Below are positions 7,521 to 16,209 of a stretch of DNA of 64,000 bases, piece after piece (within the stretch, counting starts at the first letter, position 1; every line of letters begins with the position of its first letter). Position numbers and translations under genes: made by a program. The notes below the pieces were generated by a model, which was not told where the DNA came from, did not search any database, and worked only from the letters and a program-made list of their open reading frames with translations. This stretch comes from Promicromonospora sp. MEB111 (GTDB taxonomy: Bacteria; Actinomycetota; Actinomycetes; Actinomycetales; Cellulomonadaceae). The stretch is from positions 62,001-126,000 of the forward strand of contig NZ_JARVSD010000004.1 of assembly GCF_030209445.1 (NCBI RefSeq), read 5' to 3'.

Positions 7521-8285
7521 ATGAGTTTCAGTGAGACCGCGCGCGCTGCGTTCCGGCGCGGGGACGACGCCGCCGTCGCGCGGCTGGCGCACGACGAGGT
7601 CGAGCGGGCCCGCGTGGCCGACGACCTGCCCGCGCTCGTCGAGGCGCTCTACATGCAGTCGCGGCTGGCGATCCGGGGCGGCGACCTGGCCGAGGCGGCG
7701 CGCATCGCCTCGGACGCGCTGGCGGCCGCCGTCCGGACCGGCGATCGGAGCCTGGAGGAACGACCGCGGCACGTCCTGGCCGGCGTGACGCGGATGGCGG
7801 GCGACCTGCCCCGCGCCCGCGTGCTCTACCAGGAGAGCATCGACCTCAACGAGGCGCTGGGCAACGACGACACCGTCACCTCCGAGCTGCACAACCTGGC
7901 GTTCACGGAGCTGAGCCTCGGCGAGACGGCGGCGGCCCGCGAGCGGTTCGCGACGAGCCGGTCCCGGATCGTCGGCGCCGGGTACCGCGACTTCGTCCCG
8001 TACGCGTACGTCGGGGCCGCCGCGACGGCGGTGGCCGACGACGACCTGGTCCGGGCGGCCCGCCTGCTCGGCCTCGCGCGGCGCGCCTTCGACGACCTGG
8101 GCCAGGTCCCCGACCCGGACGACGCCGAGGAGCTCGCCGCCGTCGAGACGGCGGTGCGGAGCGCGCTCGGCGCGGTCCGGGCCGAGGAGGAACGCGTGGC
8201 CGGGGCCGGGCTGGACCCGTGGGAGACGCTGGTCCGCGCCGTGGAACGAGGCGTCGAGCCCGGCGTCGCCCGAACCGGGAAGTAG
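7521..8285 (+). CDS. TPR-repeat protein
   Basis: 254 residues, almost wholly helical, with paired alpha-helices spaced at about 34-40 residues. Recognisable TPR-like units include ALYMQSRLAIRGGDLAEAAR and LHNLAFTELSLGETAAARER. Such proteins act as scaffolds for protein-protein contacts. No enzymatic domain, signal peptide or membrane segment is seen. The sequence resembles the C-terminal TPR part of LuxR/NB-ARC-type regulators, so it may be a freestanding version of such a sensor tail. ATG 7521 follows GAGAAAGG. The stop lies inside an 18-base tandem repeat. Confidence 0.8.
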   Translation: MSFSETARAAFRRGDDAAVARLAHDEVERARVADDLPALVEALYMQSRLAIRGGDLAEAARIASDALAAAVRTGDRSLEERPRHVLAGVTRMAGDLPRARVLYQESIDLNEALGNDDTVTSELHNLAFTELSLGETAAARERFATSRSRIVGAGYRDFVPYAYVGAAATAVADDDLVRAARLLGLARRAFDDLGQVPDPDDAEELAAVETAVRSALGAVRAEEERVAGAGLDPWETLVRAVERGVEPGVARTGK

Positions 8286-8316
8286 AGCCGGCCCGGGAAG
8301 TAGAGCCGGCCCGGGA
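8277..8316 (+). repeat. 18-bp tandem duplication spanning a stop codon
   Basis: The 18-base unit GGGAAGTAGAGCCGGCCC occurs at 8277-8294 and again, unchanged, at 8295-8312, followed by GGGA of a third copy. The first copy contains the TAG stop (8283-8285) of the TPR gene. Confidence 0.85.
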
Positions 8317-8363
8317 GGACCAGCCGCCGAACCGGCAGCGCGCTCAGGGTTCGCCGGCCCCGG

Positions 8364-9113
8364 TCAGACCTGCACCTCACCACCGTCGACGAACAGCTCG
8401 GTGCCCGTCACGAAGCTGCTCTGGTCGGAGGCCAGGAACAGCACCGCGTTCGCGATCTCCTCGGGCCTGCCGAGCCGGCCCAGCGGGACGTTGCCGGCGA
8501 GCATGGTGAGCAGGCCGGGGGCCTGGGCGGGGTCGGGCGCGAGGCCGCTCAGCCCAGGCGTCTCGGTGGGTCCGGGGGCGATCGCGTTCACGCGGATCCC
8601 GCGGCCGGTCAGCTCCGCGGCCCAGGTCCGGGTGAAGGACCGCAGCGCGGCCTTGGTCGCCGAGTAGACGCCGAACGACGGGGCCCCCTTGCTGGCGGCG
8701 GTGGAGCCGGTGATCACGACGGACGCGCCGTCGTTGAGCACGGGCAGGGCCTTCTGCACGGTGAACACCGTGCCGCGGACGTTGACGCCGAAGGTCTCGT
8801 CGAAGCCTGCCGGCGTCAGCTCCTGGAGGGTGGCGAACCGGCCGCCCCCGGCGTTGACGAACAGCACGTCGAGCCCCCGGCCGTGCGCGGTGACCGTCGC
8901 GAAGACCCGGTCGAGGTCGTCGAGGTCGGAGACGTCGCCGCGGATACCGGTGGCGTTGTCACCGAGCTCCGCCACCGCGGCGTCGAGCTCCGCCTGCCGG
9001 CGGCCGGTGAGGAAGACGTGCGCCCCCTCGGCCGCGAACCTGCGCGCGGTGGCCAGGCCGATGCCCGACGTGCCGCCGGTGACCAGTGCGGTCTTGTTCT
9101 GGAGCTGTCCCAT
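8364..9113 (-). CDS. classical short-chain dehydrogenase/reductase
   Basis: A 249-residue SDR with all family hallmarks: TGGTSGIG (residues 12-19) for NAD(P) binding, the NAG motif near 87-89, catalytic Ser137, and Tyr150-x3-Lys154. A Gly-Arg-Arg after the second beta strand suggests NADP(H) preference. It ends in the usual FVDGG segment. ATG 9113 follows AAGAAGAAG. It lies downstream of the LLM oxidoreductase in the same orientation, so the two probably form one operon controlled by the divergent TetR gene. Substrate unknown. Confidence 0.93.
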   Translation of the reverse strand: MGQLQNKTALVTGGTSGIGLATARRFAAEGAHVFLTGRRQAELDAAVAELGDNATGIRGDVSDLDDLDRVFATVTAHGRGLDVLFVNAGGGRFATLQELTPAGFDETFGVNVRGTVFTVQKALPVLNDGASVVITGSTAASKGAPSFGVYSATKAALRSFTRTWAAELTGRGIRVNAIAPGPTETPGLSGLAPDPAQAPGLLTMLAGNVPLGRLGRPEEIANAVLFLASDQSSFVTGTELFVDGGEVQV

Positions 9114-9160
9114 GTCGATCTTCTTCTTTCGTGGTGGTCAGGGTAGGGCTGGTAGGTGGG

Positions 9161-10054
9161 TCAGGCCTCGGCGAGCGACGGCAGGAACGTCGCCAGCTCG
9201 CGCCAGGTGGCCTGCGGGAGGTCGTCGGAGCCCAGGACGTGGACGGCGACGTGGTCGGCCCCGGCGTCGAGGTGCGCACGCACCCGCGCCTGGATCGAGT
9301 CGACGTCACCCCGGGCGACGACGGCGTCGATCAGCCGGTCGCTCCCGCCCGGCACGAGGTCGTCGTCGTCGAAGCCGAGGCGGCGGAGGTTGTTCCGGTA
9401 GGCGGGGAGACCGACGAACATGCCGACGCCGGCGCGGGCGGTCGCCCGCGCGCGGTCCGGGTCGCTGTCCAGGACGACCGCCTGGTGCGGGGCGATGAGC
9501 GGGCTCGGGCCGAGCGCCGCCCGCAAGCGTGCGGTGTACCGCGGTGTGACCAGGAAGGGGTGGGTGCCGGCGGTTCGCGCCGCCCCGAGGGTCGCCATGC
9601 GCGGCCCCAGGGCGCCGAGCAGCCGACGGTCCGCCGGCAGCGGCGTCGGTGCGGCGTCCAGGTCGTCGAGGTACCGGGTCATGGAGACGACGGGCCTGCC
9701 GAACTGGTGCCCGTGGCCGCGCGCCGAGCCGGGGTCGCTGATCCCGAGACCCACGACGGTCCGGGGCCCGTGCAGCCGGTCGAGCCGGGCCACCTCGTGC
9801 GCGACCTTCTCGGCCGGGGTGCCCCAGATGCCCAGGACGCCCAGTGCGACCGTGGTCTCCGGCGCCGCGCGCAGGAGGTTCTCGGTGTCCTCGAGCACGC
9901 CCTTCCCGTCGAGCCCGGGGATCCACAGCGCGCGCAGCCCGAGCTCGTTCAGCTCGGCGGCCGCGTCCTGCACCACCGGCCGGTCCGCACCCCGGAGCTG
10001 CATGCTCCACACGCCCAGGGGCCCCAGGATTCTGGCCAGCTCGCGTCCTGCCAT
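9161..10054 (-). CDS. LLM-class F420/flavin-dependent oxidoreductase
   Basis: About 297 residues with the luciferase-like monooxygenase barrel; ELGLRALWIPGL, the LGVLGIWG strand and the RTVVGLGISD segment are typical of the short actinobacterial F420-dependent group. An ATG at 10063 also exists, but its AGGAG ribosome site directly abuts that codon. ATG 10054 (or GTG 10057) has the normal spacing, so I chose 10054. It is first in an operon with the SDR at 8364-9113. A palindrome at 10076-10087, matching one upstream of the divergent TetR gene, implies TetR control. Together the pair probably modifies a xenobiotic or secondary metabolite. Confidence 0.88.
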   Translation of the reverse strand: MAGRELARILGPLGVWSMQLRGADRPVVQDAAAELNELGLRALWIPGLDGKGVLEDTENLLRAAPETTVALGVLGIWGTPAEKVAHEVARLDRLHGPRTVVGLGISDPGSARGHGHQFGRPVVSMTRYLDDLDAAPTPLPADRRLLGALGPRMATLGAARTAGTHPFLVTPRYTARLRAALGPSPLIAPHQAVVLDSDPDRARATARAGVGMFVGLPAYRNNLRRLGFDDDDLVPGGSDRLIDAVVARGDVDSIQARVRAHLDAGADHVAVHVLGSDDLPQATWRELATFLPSLAEA

Positions 10055-10075
10055 CACGCTCATCTCCTAGTTTCT

Positions 10076-10087
10076 AACCGTTCGGTT
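10076..10087. promoter_or_regulatory. TetR operator, proximal to LLM operon
   Basis: AACCG-TT-CGGTT is a perfect palindrome just upstream of the LLM oxidoreductase start. A related site lies at 10134-10144 next to the TetR gene. Confidence 0.6.
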
Positions 10088-10133
10088 AAGAACTGGAACG
10101 TAGCACGCTGCGATCGCGAGCGCCAAGTTTCTG

Positions 10134-10144
10134 AACGATCGGTT
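10134..10144. promoter_or_regulatory. TetR operator, proximal to the regulator gene
   Basis: AACGATCGGTT read on the opposite strand is AACCGATCGTT, matching the palindrome at 10076-10087 in its outer bases. It precedes a TACACT -10-like element (10155-10160) and the TetR gene starting at 10191. Confidence 0.55.
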
Positions 10145-10190
10145 GTAAATTGGGTACACTGCAGGCGGAGACACTCGGGAAGGAGTGGTC

Positions 10191-10796
10191 ATGGCGGGCG
10201 GAAGGCCGCGGACGTTCGATGCCGAGGCAGCGCTGGACCGTGCGGTCGAGGTGTTCTGGCGACAGGGCTACGAGGGCACGGCCGTCTCGGAGCTGACCGA
10301 GCGGATGGGCGTCAACAAGCCGAGCCTGTACGCGGTGTTCGGCACCAAGGAGGAGCTGTTCCAGCAGGTCGTGCGGCGCTACGCCGAGGTGGAGCTCGCC
10401 TACTTCCGCGACGCCCTCACCCGCCCGACGGCGATGGAGGTGGTGCGCGACTACCTCGACCGCAACGCGGTCGCGCTCACGCGCCCCGACCGCCCCCGGG
10501 GGTGCCTGTCGATCCAGGGCGGGTTGTCCGCCAACCCCGCCCACGACACGGTGACGCAGTTCCTCGCGAGCAGCCGCCGGGCCGGTGAGGACGCGCTGGC
10601 CGAGCGTCTCACCCGGGCGCGCGAGGAGGGCGACCTGCCCGCCGACGCCGACCCTGCGGCCCTCGCCCGCTACGTCATGGTCGTGTCCGAGGGGCAGGCC
10701 GTCCACGCGTCCGCGGGCGCCACGCGCGACGAGCTGATGCAGTCCGCGGCGATCGCCCTCAAGGCGTTCGAGCAGGCTCTCGCGCCCGCGGGCTGA
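10191..10796 (+). CDS. TetR/AcrR-family repressor
   Basis: 201 residues. The N-terminal helix-turn-helix includes GYEGTAVSELTERMGVNKPSLYAVFGTKEELF (about residues 29-60), with the conserved Tyr of the recognition helix. The C-terminal ligand domain is of the TetR_C type seen in reductase-controlling regulators. I chose ATG 10191 because AAGGAG lies at the right distance, rather than GTG 10185. It is divergent from the LLM/SDR operon, and two matching palindromes between them mark the likely binding sites. Confidence 0.93.
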   Translation: MAGGRPRTFDAEAALDRAVEVFWRQGYEGTAVSELTERMGVNKPSLYAVFGTKEELFQQVVRRYAEVELAYFRDALTRPTAMEVVRDYLDRNAVALTRPDRPRGCLSIQGGLSANPAHDTVTQFLASSRRAGEDALAERLTRAREEGDLPADADPAALARYVMVVSEGQAVHASAGATRDELMQSAAIALKAFEQALAPAG

Positions 10797-10822
10797 CCGG
10801 GCCGCGACGGGGTGGACGCGAC

Positions 10823-10851
10823 GGGGTGGACGCGGCAGGCGCGTCCACCCC
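10823..10851. terminator. hairpin terminator between convergent genes
   Basis: GGGGTGGACGCG (10823-10834) pairs perfectly with CGCGTCCACCCC (10840-10851) around a 5-base loop. It lies between the ends of the TetR gene (10796) and the convergent oxidoreductase gene (10887). A second copy of the left arm occurs 15 bases upstream. Confidence 0.65.
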
Positions 10852-10886
10852 GGGCCCCGGCCCCGGCCGGTGCCGACGCCGCTGCC

Positions 10887-11486
10887 TCAGTCGGTGATGA
10901 CGACGACGCCCGAGGGCGCGTCCAACAGCTCGACGGTCAGCTTCGCGGCGTGGTCGATCTGCACCCGCGGCTCGGTGGGGACCGGCCCCTCGTTGTAGGT
11001 GCCGGGGCCGTAGAACTGCCCGTAGCTCAGCACGACGCCGCCCTCCGCGAGGGTGGTGCGCTCCAGCTCGGCCACGGCCAGCGCGTCCGGTCCGTCGGGC
11101 AGCTGCCAGGCGACCGTCTGCGCGAGGTACCTCGGCGACCCGCTCGCGCGAGCGGCCTCGATCAGGTTCTGGTTCCCCTCCGTGCGGATGCGGGCGTTCA
11201 GTTCCGCATGGGCGCCGATGCTCCCGACGTCGTCCGGCAGGTCGGTGAGCTCGTTCAGGATCACGTCGGGCGCGAAGTCACGGACCACCTGGACCAGCCT
11301 CTCGCGGTCGAACACGTCGCAGACGATCGCCTCGGCGCCGAGCTGCCTGAGCAGGTCGGCCTTGCCGGCAGTTCGTGTCATCCCGCCGACGACGTAGCCG
11401 GCCTCGACCAGCCGAGGGACCAGTAGCTGACCGATGACGCCGGACGCTCCGGCGACGAACACTCGTCGGCCGTTGGTGCTGGGCAT
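10887..11486 (-). CDS. NAD(P)-dependent epimerase-like oxidoreductase
   Basis: 199 residues with the extended-SDR Rossmann motif GASGVIG near residues 13-19 and an APDVILNELTDLP strand typical of NAD-dependent epimerase/dehydratase-like proteins. It is shorter than a full sugar epimerase (about 310 residues) and lacks an obvious Tyr-x3-Lys pair, so it may be a truncated or regulatory relative. ATG 11486 follows GAAGGTAGG. It lies 47 bases downstream of the MFS gene on the same strand, suggesting an operon controlled by the MocR-type gene beyond. Confidence 0.82.
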   Translation of the reverse strand: MPSTNGRRVFVAGASGVIGQLLVPRLVEAGYVVGGMTRTAGKADLLRQLGAEAIVCDVFDRERLVQVVRDFAPDVILNELTDLPDDVGSIGAHAELNARIRTEGNQNLIEAARASGSPRYLAQTVAWQLPDGPDALAVAELERTTLAEGGVVLSYGQFYGPGTYNEGPVPTEPRVQIDHAAKLTVELLDAPSGVVVITD

Positions 11487-11533
11487 GTGCCTACCTTCTT
11501 TCCTTGTGGGGGTTTCTTCTTGTGGGTAGCTGG

Positions 11534-12811
11534 TCATGCGCGGCTGAGCTCGCGCGGGCCGGCCGGGTCGCCGGCGTCCTGCCCCAGCCCGCGGCGCTTC
11601 AGGTGCTGCTGTGCGCCGAGGCTGAGCAGCGAGAGGGCGACGACGACCGCGCTGTACCAGCCGACGGTGGGCACCACCCCGAGGGCGTCCGTGAGCTGGC
11701 CGGCGACGACGACGGGCAGCCCCAGGCCGAGGTACGACACGACATAGACGCCCGCGACCACTCCTGCCCGCTGGTGCGCGGCCACGAGCGGGATGATCAG
11801 GCCCAGGGCCGCGGTGAACGCCGCGCCGAACCCGACGCCGGCGACCGCCTGCCCCACGAACATGGCACCGAGGCTGCCCGCCCAGGCTCCGGCGATGATC
11901 CCGACGGCGCCCAGGGACGCCGAGTAGATCCCGATGGTGACCGCCGTCCGGGGGCGCACCCGCGCGAACGACAGGCCGACGACCACGGAGACCGCCGGTG
12001 CGATGAACCCGGCGAGCCCGTCGAGCAGGCCGCTGTCGAGGTGGAACACGCTGTGCACCATGCTCGGGGCGAGGCCGCCCGAGAGGCCCGCGAGCATCCA
12101 CACCGCCGCCACCACGGGAGCCGCGGCGAGGAACTCGGGGCGCGCCGCGGGCGGCACGGCGACCTGGGGGATCATCGACCGGAGGGCGCCGGGGCCTCTC
12201 CGGATGGTCTCCGGGGACGCGGCGACGGCGAGTCCGCCGACCACGGTCAGCACGCTCAGCACGACGAAGACGATCGTGTTGGCCGAGGGTGTGAGCTGGA
12301 TCGCGAGACCGGCGAGGAGCGAGCCGACGGCCAGGCCGCCGGTGAGCCCGACGCTGCCGAGGATCGGGCCGAGGCCCTTCCGGCCGTCGGGCGCGTGCTC
12401 GACCAGTGCGGCGGTGAAGGCGGCGGTCGCCGCGCCGCTGGCGATCCCCTGGATGATCCGGCCCGCGATGACCCAGCCGACGTCGGGCGCGAGGAGAAAG
12501 ACCAGGTTCGACGCGAGCTGGACGACCAGGGCGCCGATCAGCACCGGCCGTCGCCCGAGATGGTCCGACAGCGAGCCCAGGACGAGCGCCGCGGCGAGGA
12601 AGCCGACCGCGTAGACCGCGAACGCCACCGTGAGCAAGGACGGCGGGAAGTCCCACCGGGCCCGGTAGACGACGAGCAGGGGCGTGAGCGCACCTGCCGC
12701 GAGATACATGCTGGTGAACGCGAGAGCCGCACCCGCCAGTGCCAGGCCTGCAGGAAGCGTGCGCCGCTCGGGGCTGCTGCCCGCGGCGCCATGGAGCTGG
12801 TTGTTGCGCAT
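11534..12811 (-). CDS. MFS transporter (drug-efflux type)
   Basis: 425 residues with about 12 hydrophobic helices. The helix 2-3 loop motif GSLSDHLGRRPVL is the MFS signature, and helix 5 carries GSVGLTGGLAVGSLLAG, resembling the motif C of drug:proton antiporters. I chose ATG 12811; a TTG 21 bases upstream is also in frame. It is followed by an NAD(P)-oxidoreductase and divergent from a MocR-type regulator only 47 bases away, so that regulator probably controls it. Substrate unknown. Confidence 0.88.
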   Translation of the reverse strand: MRNNQLHGAAGSSPERRTLPAGLALAGAALAFTSMYLAAGALTPLLVVYRARWDFPPSLLTVAFAVYAVGFLAAALVLGSLSDHLGRRPVLIGALVVQLASNLVFLLAPDVGWVIAGRIIQGIASGAATAAFTAALVEHAPDGRKGLGPILGSVGLTGGLAVGSLLAGLAIQLTPSANTIVFVVLSVLTVVGGLAVAASPETIRRGPGALRSMIPQVAVPPAARPEFLAAAPVVAAVWMLAGLSGGLAPSMVHSVFHLDSGLLDGLAGFIAPAVSVVVGLSFARVRPRTAVTIGIYSASLGAVGIIAGAWAGSLGAMFVGQAVAGVGFGAAFTAALGLIIPLVAAHQRAGVVAGVYVVSYLGLGLPVVVAGQLTDALGVVPTVGWYSAVVVALSLLSLGAQQHLKRRGLGQDAGDPAGPRELSRA

Positions 12812-12858
12812 GCCGTCGACTTTACGAAGCAAGCGGTCCGGGCATACCGTCCACTTTC

Positions 12859-14319
12859 ATGGAAGTTTCGCAGACCAATTCGGGGGCGGAGTTCCTCTCG
12901 GCCGCTGGGATCGACCTGCACCTGGAACCGAAGGGCCCCGGCGTCCGGGCAGGACTCACCGACGCCCTCCGGCAGGCGGTGCGTACCGGACGCCTGGTTC
13001 CCGGCACCCGGCTCCCCGCGTCCCGCACGCTGGCCGCCGACCTCGGGATGGCGCGCAGCACCGTGACCGAGTGCTACGCCGAGCTGGTGGCCGAGGGCTG
13101 GCTCACCGCCCAGCAGGGCTCCGGCACCCGGGTGGCCGCCCGGCCCGGTCCTGGGTCCGGCGGGCCGACGCCGCCCCACCCGCACCGCGTGCACCGGCGA
13201 CCTGCCCAAGGACTGGTCCCGGGCGCCGAGGACTTCGCGGAGTTCCCCCGGACCGCATGGGTGGCCGCCGCGCGACGGGCCCTGGCCGCGGCGCCGTACG
13301 ACGCGTTCGGGTACGGCGACCCGCTCGGCCGCATCGAGCTGCGCTCCGCGCTGGCGGAGTACCTCGCCCGCGTACGGGGCGTGTACGCCGAGCCGGAGAG
13401 AATCATCATCAGCGCGGGCTTCCACCAGGGGCTGGGCCTGCTCGCCCGCGCCCTGAAGGCGCAGGGCGTCCGGGCCGTCGCCGTCGAGTCCTACGGTCTC
13501 GACCTCTACCGCGAGCTGCTGGCCGACGCCGGGCTCGACATCCCTGGGCTGCGCGTCGACGCCGACGGTGCGCGGACGGGCGACCTGGCCACCCTGCCCG
13601 GGGTCGGTGCCGTCCTGCTGACACCGGCGCACCAGTTCCCGACCGGCGTCGCGCTGGCTCCCGGACGCCGGGCGGCAGTGCTCGACTGGGCGCACCGCAC
13701 CGGCGGGCTGATCGTGGAGGACGACTACGACGGGGAGTTCAGGTACGACAGGCAGCCCATCGGGGCGCTCCAGGGACTGGACCCCGAACGGGTCGCGTAC
13801 TTCGGCACGGCGAGCAAGTCGCTGGCCCCCGCGCTGCGCCTCGCCTGGATGGTCCTGCCCAAGGACTGGGTCCCGAGGGTGGCCGCGGTCAAGGGGCCGG
13901 TCGAGGTGACGAGCGTCCTCGACCAGCTGACCTTCGCGGAGCTCATCGCCTCGGGCGGGTTCGACCGCCACGTGCGGGCGATGCGGCAGCGCTATCGCCG
14001 TCGGCGCGACCAGCTGATCACGGCCCTGGCGGAGCACGCGCCGGGCGTCCGGGTGACGGGTATGGCGGCGGGCCTGCAGGCGGTGGTGGAGCTACCACCC
14101 GGGACCGAGCGGGCGGCGCTCCGGTCGGCGGCGCAGCACGGTCTCCTGGTGAGCGGGCTCACCGAGTTCCGGCACGAGGGCCTGACCACCGGCTCGCACG
14201 TGTCGGATCGGGCAGCGCTCGTCGTCAACTACTCCGCGGTGTCGGACAGCGCCTGGCCGCGTGCGCTGGACGCGCTCTGCCGCATCATGCCGCCAGGGCC
14301 GGACCGGCGGCCCGGGTGA
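12859..14319 (+). CDS. MocR/PdxR-type GntR regulator with aminotransferase domain
   Basis: 486 residues. Residues about 30-95 form the GntR winged helix, with GTRLPASRTLAADLGMARSTVTECYAEL as the DNA-reading part. After a Pro-rich linker, residues about 125-480 form a fold-type I aminotransferase domain; Lys320 in GTASKSLAPALRLAWM is the pyridoxal-phosphate lysine, and VEDDYDGEF supplies the ring-binding Asp. MocR proteins usually use PLP as a sensing ligand, not for catalysis. ATG 12859 was chosen over upstream in-frame codons because the fold begins there. The 47-base gap to the divergent MFS gene suggests direct mutual control. Confidence 0.92.
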   Translation: MEVSQTNSGAEFLSAAGIDLHLEPKGPGVRAGLTDALRQAVRTGRLVPGTRLPASRTLAADLGMARSTVTECYAELVAEGWLTAQQGSGTRVAARPGPGSGGPTPPHPHRVHRRPAQGLVPGAEDFAEFPRTAWVAAARRALAAAPYDAFGYGDPLGRIELRSALAEYLARVRGVYAEPERIIISAGFHQGLGLLARALKAQGVRAVAVESYGLDLYRELLADAGLDIPGLRVDADGARTGDLATLPGVGAVLLTPAHQFPTGVALAPGRRAAVLDWAHRTGGLIVEDDYDGEFRYDRQPIGALQGLDPERVAYFGTASKSLAPALRLAWMVLPKDWVPRVAAVKGPVEVTSVLDQLTFAELIASGGFDRHVRAMRQRYRRRRDQLITALAEHAPGVRVTGMAAGLQAVVELPPGTERAALRSAAQHGLLVSGLTEFRHEGLTTGSHVSDRAALVVNYSAVSDSAWPRALDALCRIMPPGPDRRPG

Positions 14320-14376
14320 GCCCCTCAGGGACGACGTGACCAGTGCAGGGCGGTGTCGCACGGCGACGCGGCCGGA

Positions 14377-16110
14377 TCAGTCGAACAGGCGCCGGAACAC
14401 GTTCGTGTCGGCGAGGTCCACCAGCTCGTCGCCGCGCCCGGACATGATCGTACGGATCGCGTACAGCGTGAAGCCCTTGACCTGCTGGGCGCTGATCGCG
14501 GGCGGGATCGACAGCTCCTGGCGGGCCGTCACGACGTCCACCAGCGCCGGGCCGTCGTGCTCGAAGCCGGCGCGCAGGGCGTCCTCCAGGTCGTCGGGCT
14601 GCTCGACCCGCCGGCCGTGGATCCCCATCGCGTTCGCGACGTCCGCGAAGTTCGGGTTGTCGAGCTGGGTGCCGAAGTTCACGAAGCCGGCGGCCTTCAT
14701 CTCCACCTCGACGAAGTTCAGCGAGGAGTTGTTGAACACCACGATCTTCACGGGCAGCTTGTTCTGCCGCAGGGTGAGCAGCTCGCCCAGCAGCATCGCG
14801 AGCCCGCCGTCGCCCGCCAGCGCGACCACCTGACGCTCCGGGAACGCCGACTGGGCGCCGATGGCGTGGGGCAGGGCGTTCGCCATGGTCCCGTGGTTGA
14901 ACGACCCGATCAGCCGGCGCCTGCCGTTCATCTCCAGGTAGCGGGCCGCCCAGACCACGGGGGAGCCGACATCGGGGATGAACACCGCGTCGTCGCTCGC
15001 CAGCTCGCTCACCAGCCGCGCGACATACTGCGGGTGGATCGGCTCGCGGTTGCGGTCGTTGTCGGCCAGCTCGTCGAGGCTCTTGCGCGCCCGCGCGTAG
15101 TGCTTGAGGGAGGAGTCGAGGTGCCGGCGGTTGCCGCGCTCGTCCAACCGCGGCAACAGCGCCTCGATGGTGTCGCCGACGTCGCCCACCAGGCCCAGGT
15201 CGATCGGCGTGCGCCGGCCGAGCTGCTCGCCCCGCAGGTCGACCTGCACGATCTGCGCCTTGGACGGGTAGAACTGCTGGTAGGGAAAGTCGGTGCCGAG
15301 CATGAGCAGGGCGTCGCAGCTCTCCATGGCCCGGTAGCCGGAGGCGAAGCCGAGCAGCCCCGTCATGCCGACGTCGTACGGGTTGTCGTACTCCAGGAAC
15401 TCCTTGCCGCGCAGCGCGTGCACGACGGGCGCCTTGAGCTTCTCGGCGATCCGGACCACCTGCTCGTGGGCGCCCTCCGTGCCGGCGCCGCCCAGGATGG
15501 TCACCTTCTTCGCCTCGTTCAGGATCTGCGCCGCGATCCCCAGCTCGTGCTCGCCCGGGCGCACCACGGGCTGGGTCGCCCGGATCGGCGCCGACTTCTT
15601 GCGGCCCGCGCTCTCGGCGAGGAACACCTCGCCCGGCACGACGACGACGGCGACGCCGCGCCGCTCCACGGCGGTGCGCATCGCGATCTCGAGCACCCGC
15701 GGGAGCTGCTCCGGCATGCTCACCAGCTCGGTGTAGTCGCTGCACTCGCGGAACAGCTCCTGCGGGTGCGTCTCCTGGAAGTAGGTGCTGCCGATCTCGG
15801 CCCCGGGGATGTGCGCCGCGATCGCGAGCACGGGGACCCGGCTCCGGTTGGCGTCGTAGAGCCCGTTGATCAGGTGCAGGTTGCCGGGCCCGCAGCTCCC
15901 CGCGCACACCGCGAGCTCGCCGGTCAGCGCGGCCTCGGCGGCCGCCGCGAACGCCGCCGCCTCCTCGTGGCGCACGTGCTGCCAGGTGACCGTGTCGTTG
16001 CGCCGGATGGCGTCCGTGAACCCGTTCAGCGAGTCGCCCGGCAGGCCGTAGACCCGCTCGACCCCCGCGTCCTCGATGATCTCGACGATGGTCTCGGCAA
16101 CGTTGGTCAT
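14377..16110 (-). CDS. poxB: pyruvate:quinone oxidoreductase / pyruvate oxidase-like ThDP enzyme
   Basis: 577 residues, the usual length of PoxB. The N-terminal pyrimidine-binding domain holds the catalytic Glu in RHEEAAAFAAAAEAALTG. A central FAD/NAD-like domain follows. The C-terminal domain carries the ThDP motif GDGGLAMLLGEL through to FNNSSLNF. It would decarboxylate pyruvate to acetate and CO2, passing electrons to quinone or O2. The C-terminal residues (FRRLFD) lack a clear membrane-binding amphipathic helix like that of E. coli PoxB, so the electron acceptor is uncertain. It starts at ATG 16110 and stands alone, convergent with the MocR gene. Confidence 0.9.
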   Translation of the reverse strand: MTNVAETIVEIIEDAGVERVYGLPGDSLNGFTDAIRRNDTVTWQHVRHEEAAAFAAAAEAALTGELAVCAGSCGPGNLHLINGLYDANRSRVPVLAIAAHIPGAEIGSTYFQETHPQELFRECSDYTELVSMPEQLPRVLEIAMRTAVERRGVAVVVVPGEVFLAESAGRKKSAPIRATQPVVRPGEHELGIAAQILNEAKKVTILGGAGTEGAHEQVVRIAEKLKAPVVHALRGKEFLEYDNPYDVGMTGLLGFASGYRAMESCDALLMLGTDFPYQQFYPSKAQIVQVDLRGEQLGRRTPIDLGLVGDVGDTIEALLPRLDERGNRRHLDSSLKHYARARKSLDELADNDRNREPIHPQYVARLVSELASDDAVFIPDVGSPVVWAARYLEMNGRRRLIGSFNHGTMANALPHAIGAQSAFPERQVVALAGDGGLAMLLGELLTLRQNKLPVKIVVFNNSSLNFVEVEMKAAGFVNFGTQLDNPNFADVANAMGIHGRRVEQPDDLEDALRAGFEHDGPALVDVVTARQELSIPPAISAQQVKGFTLYAIRTIMSGRGDELVDLADTNVFRRLFD

Positions 16111-16209
16111 GGCGTGAACGTATGCCCGGTCGAATCGCGTCGCAACGCCGGATGCCGGGTCACCCGCACTTGCCTGGAACGCGCGACCGTCGCGCTCTAG
16201 TCTCGGCGT

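Noticed and set aside
14377-16110. PoxB-like enzyme considered as acetolactate synthase
   Set aside because: The length, N-terminal sequence and C-terminal region fit pyruvate oxidase/dehydrogenase better, and no small regulatory subunit gene is adjacent.
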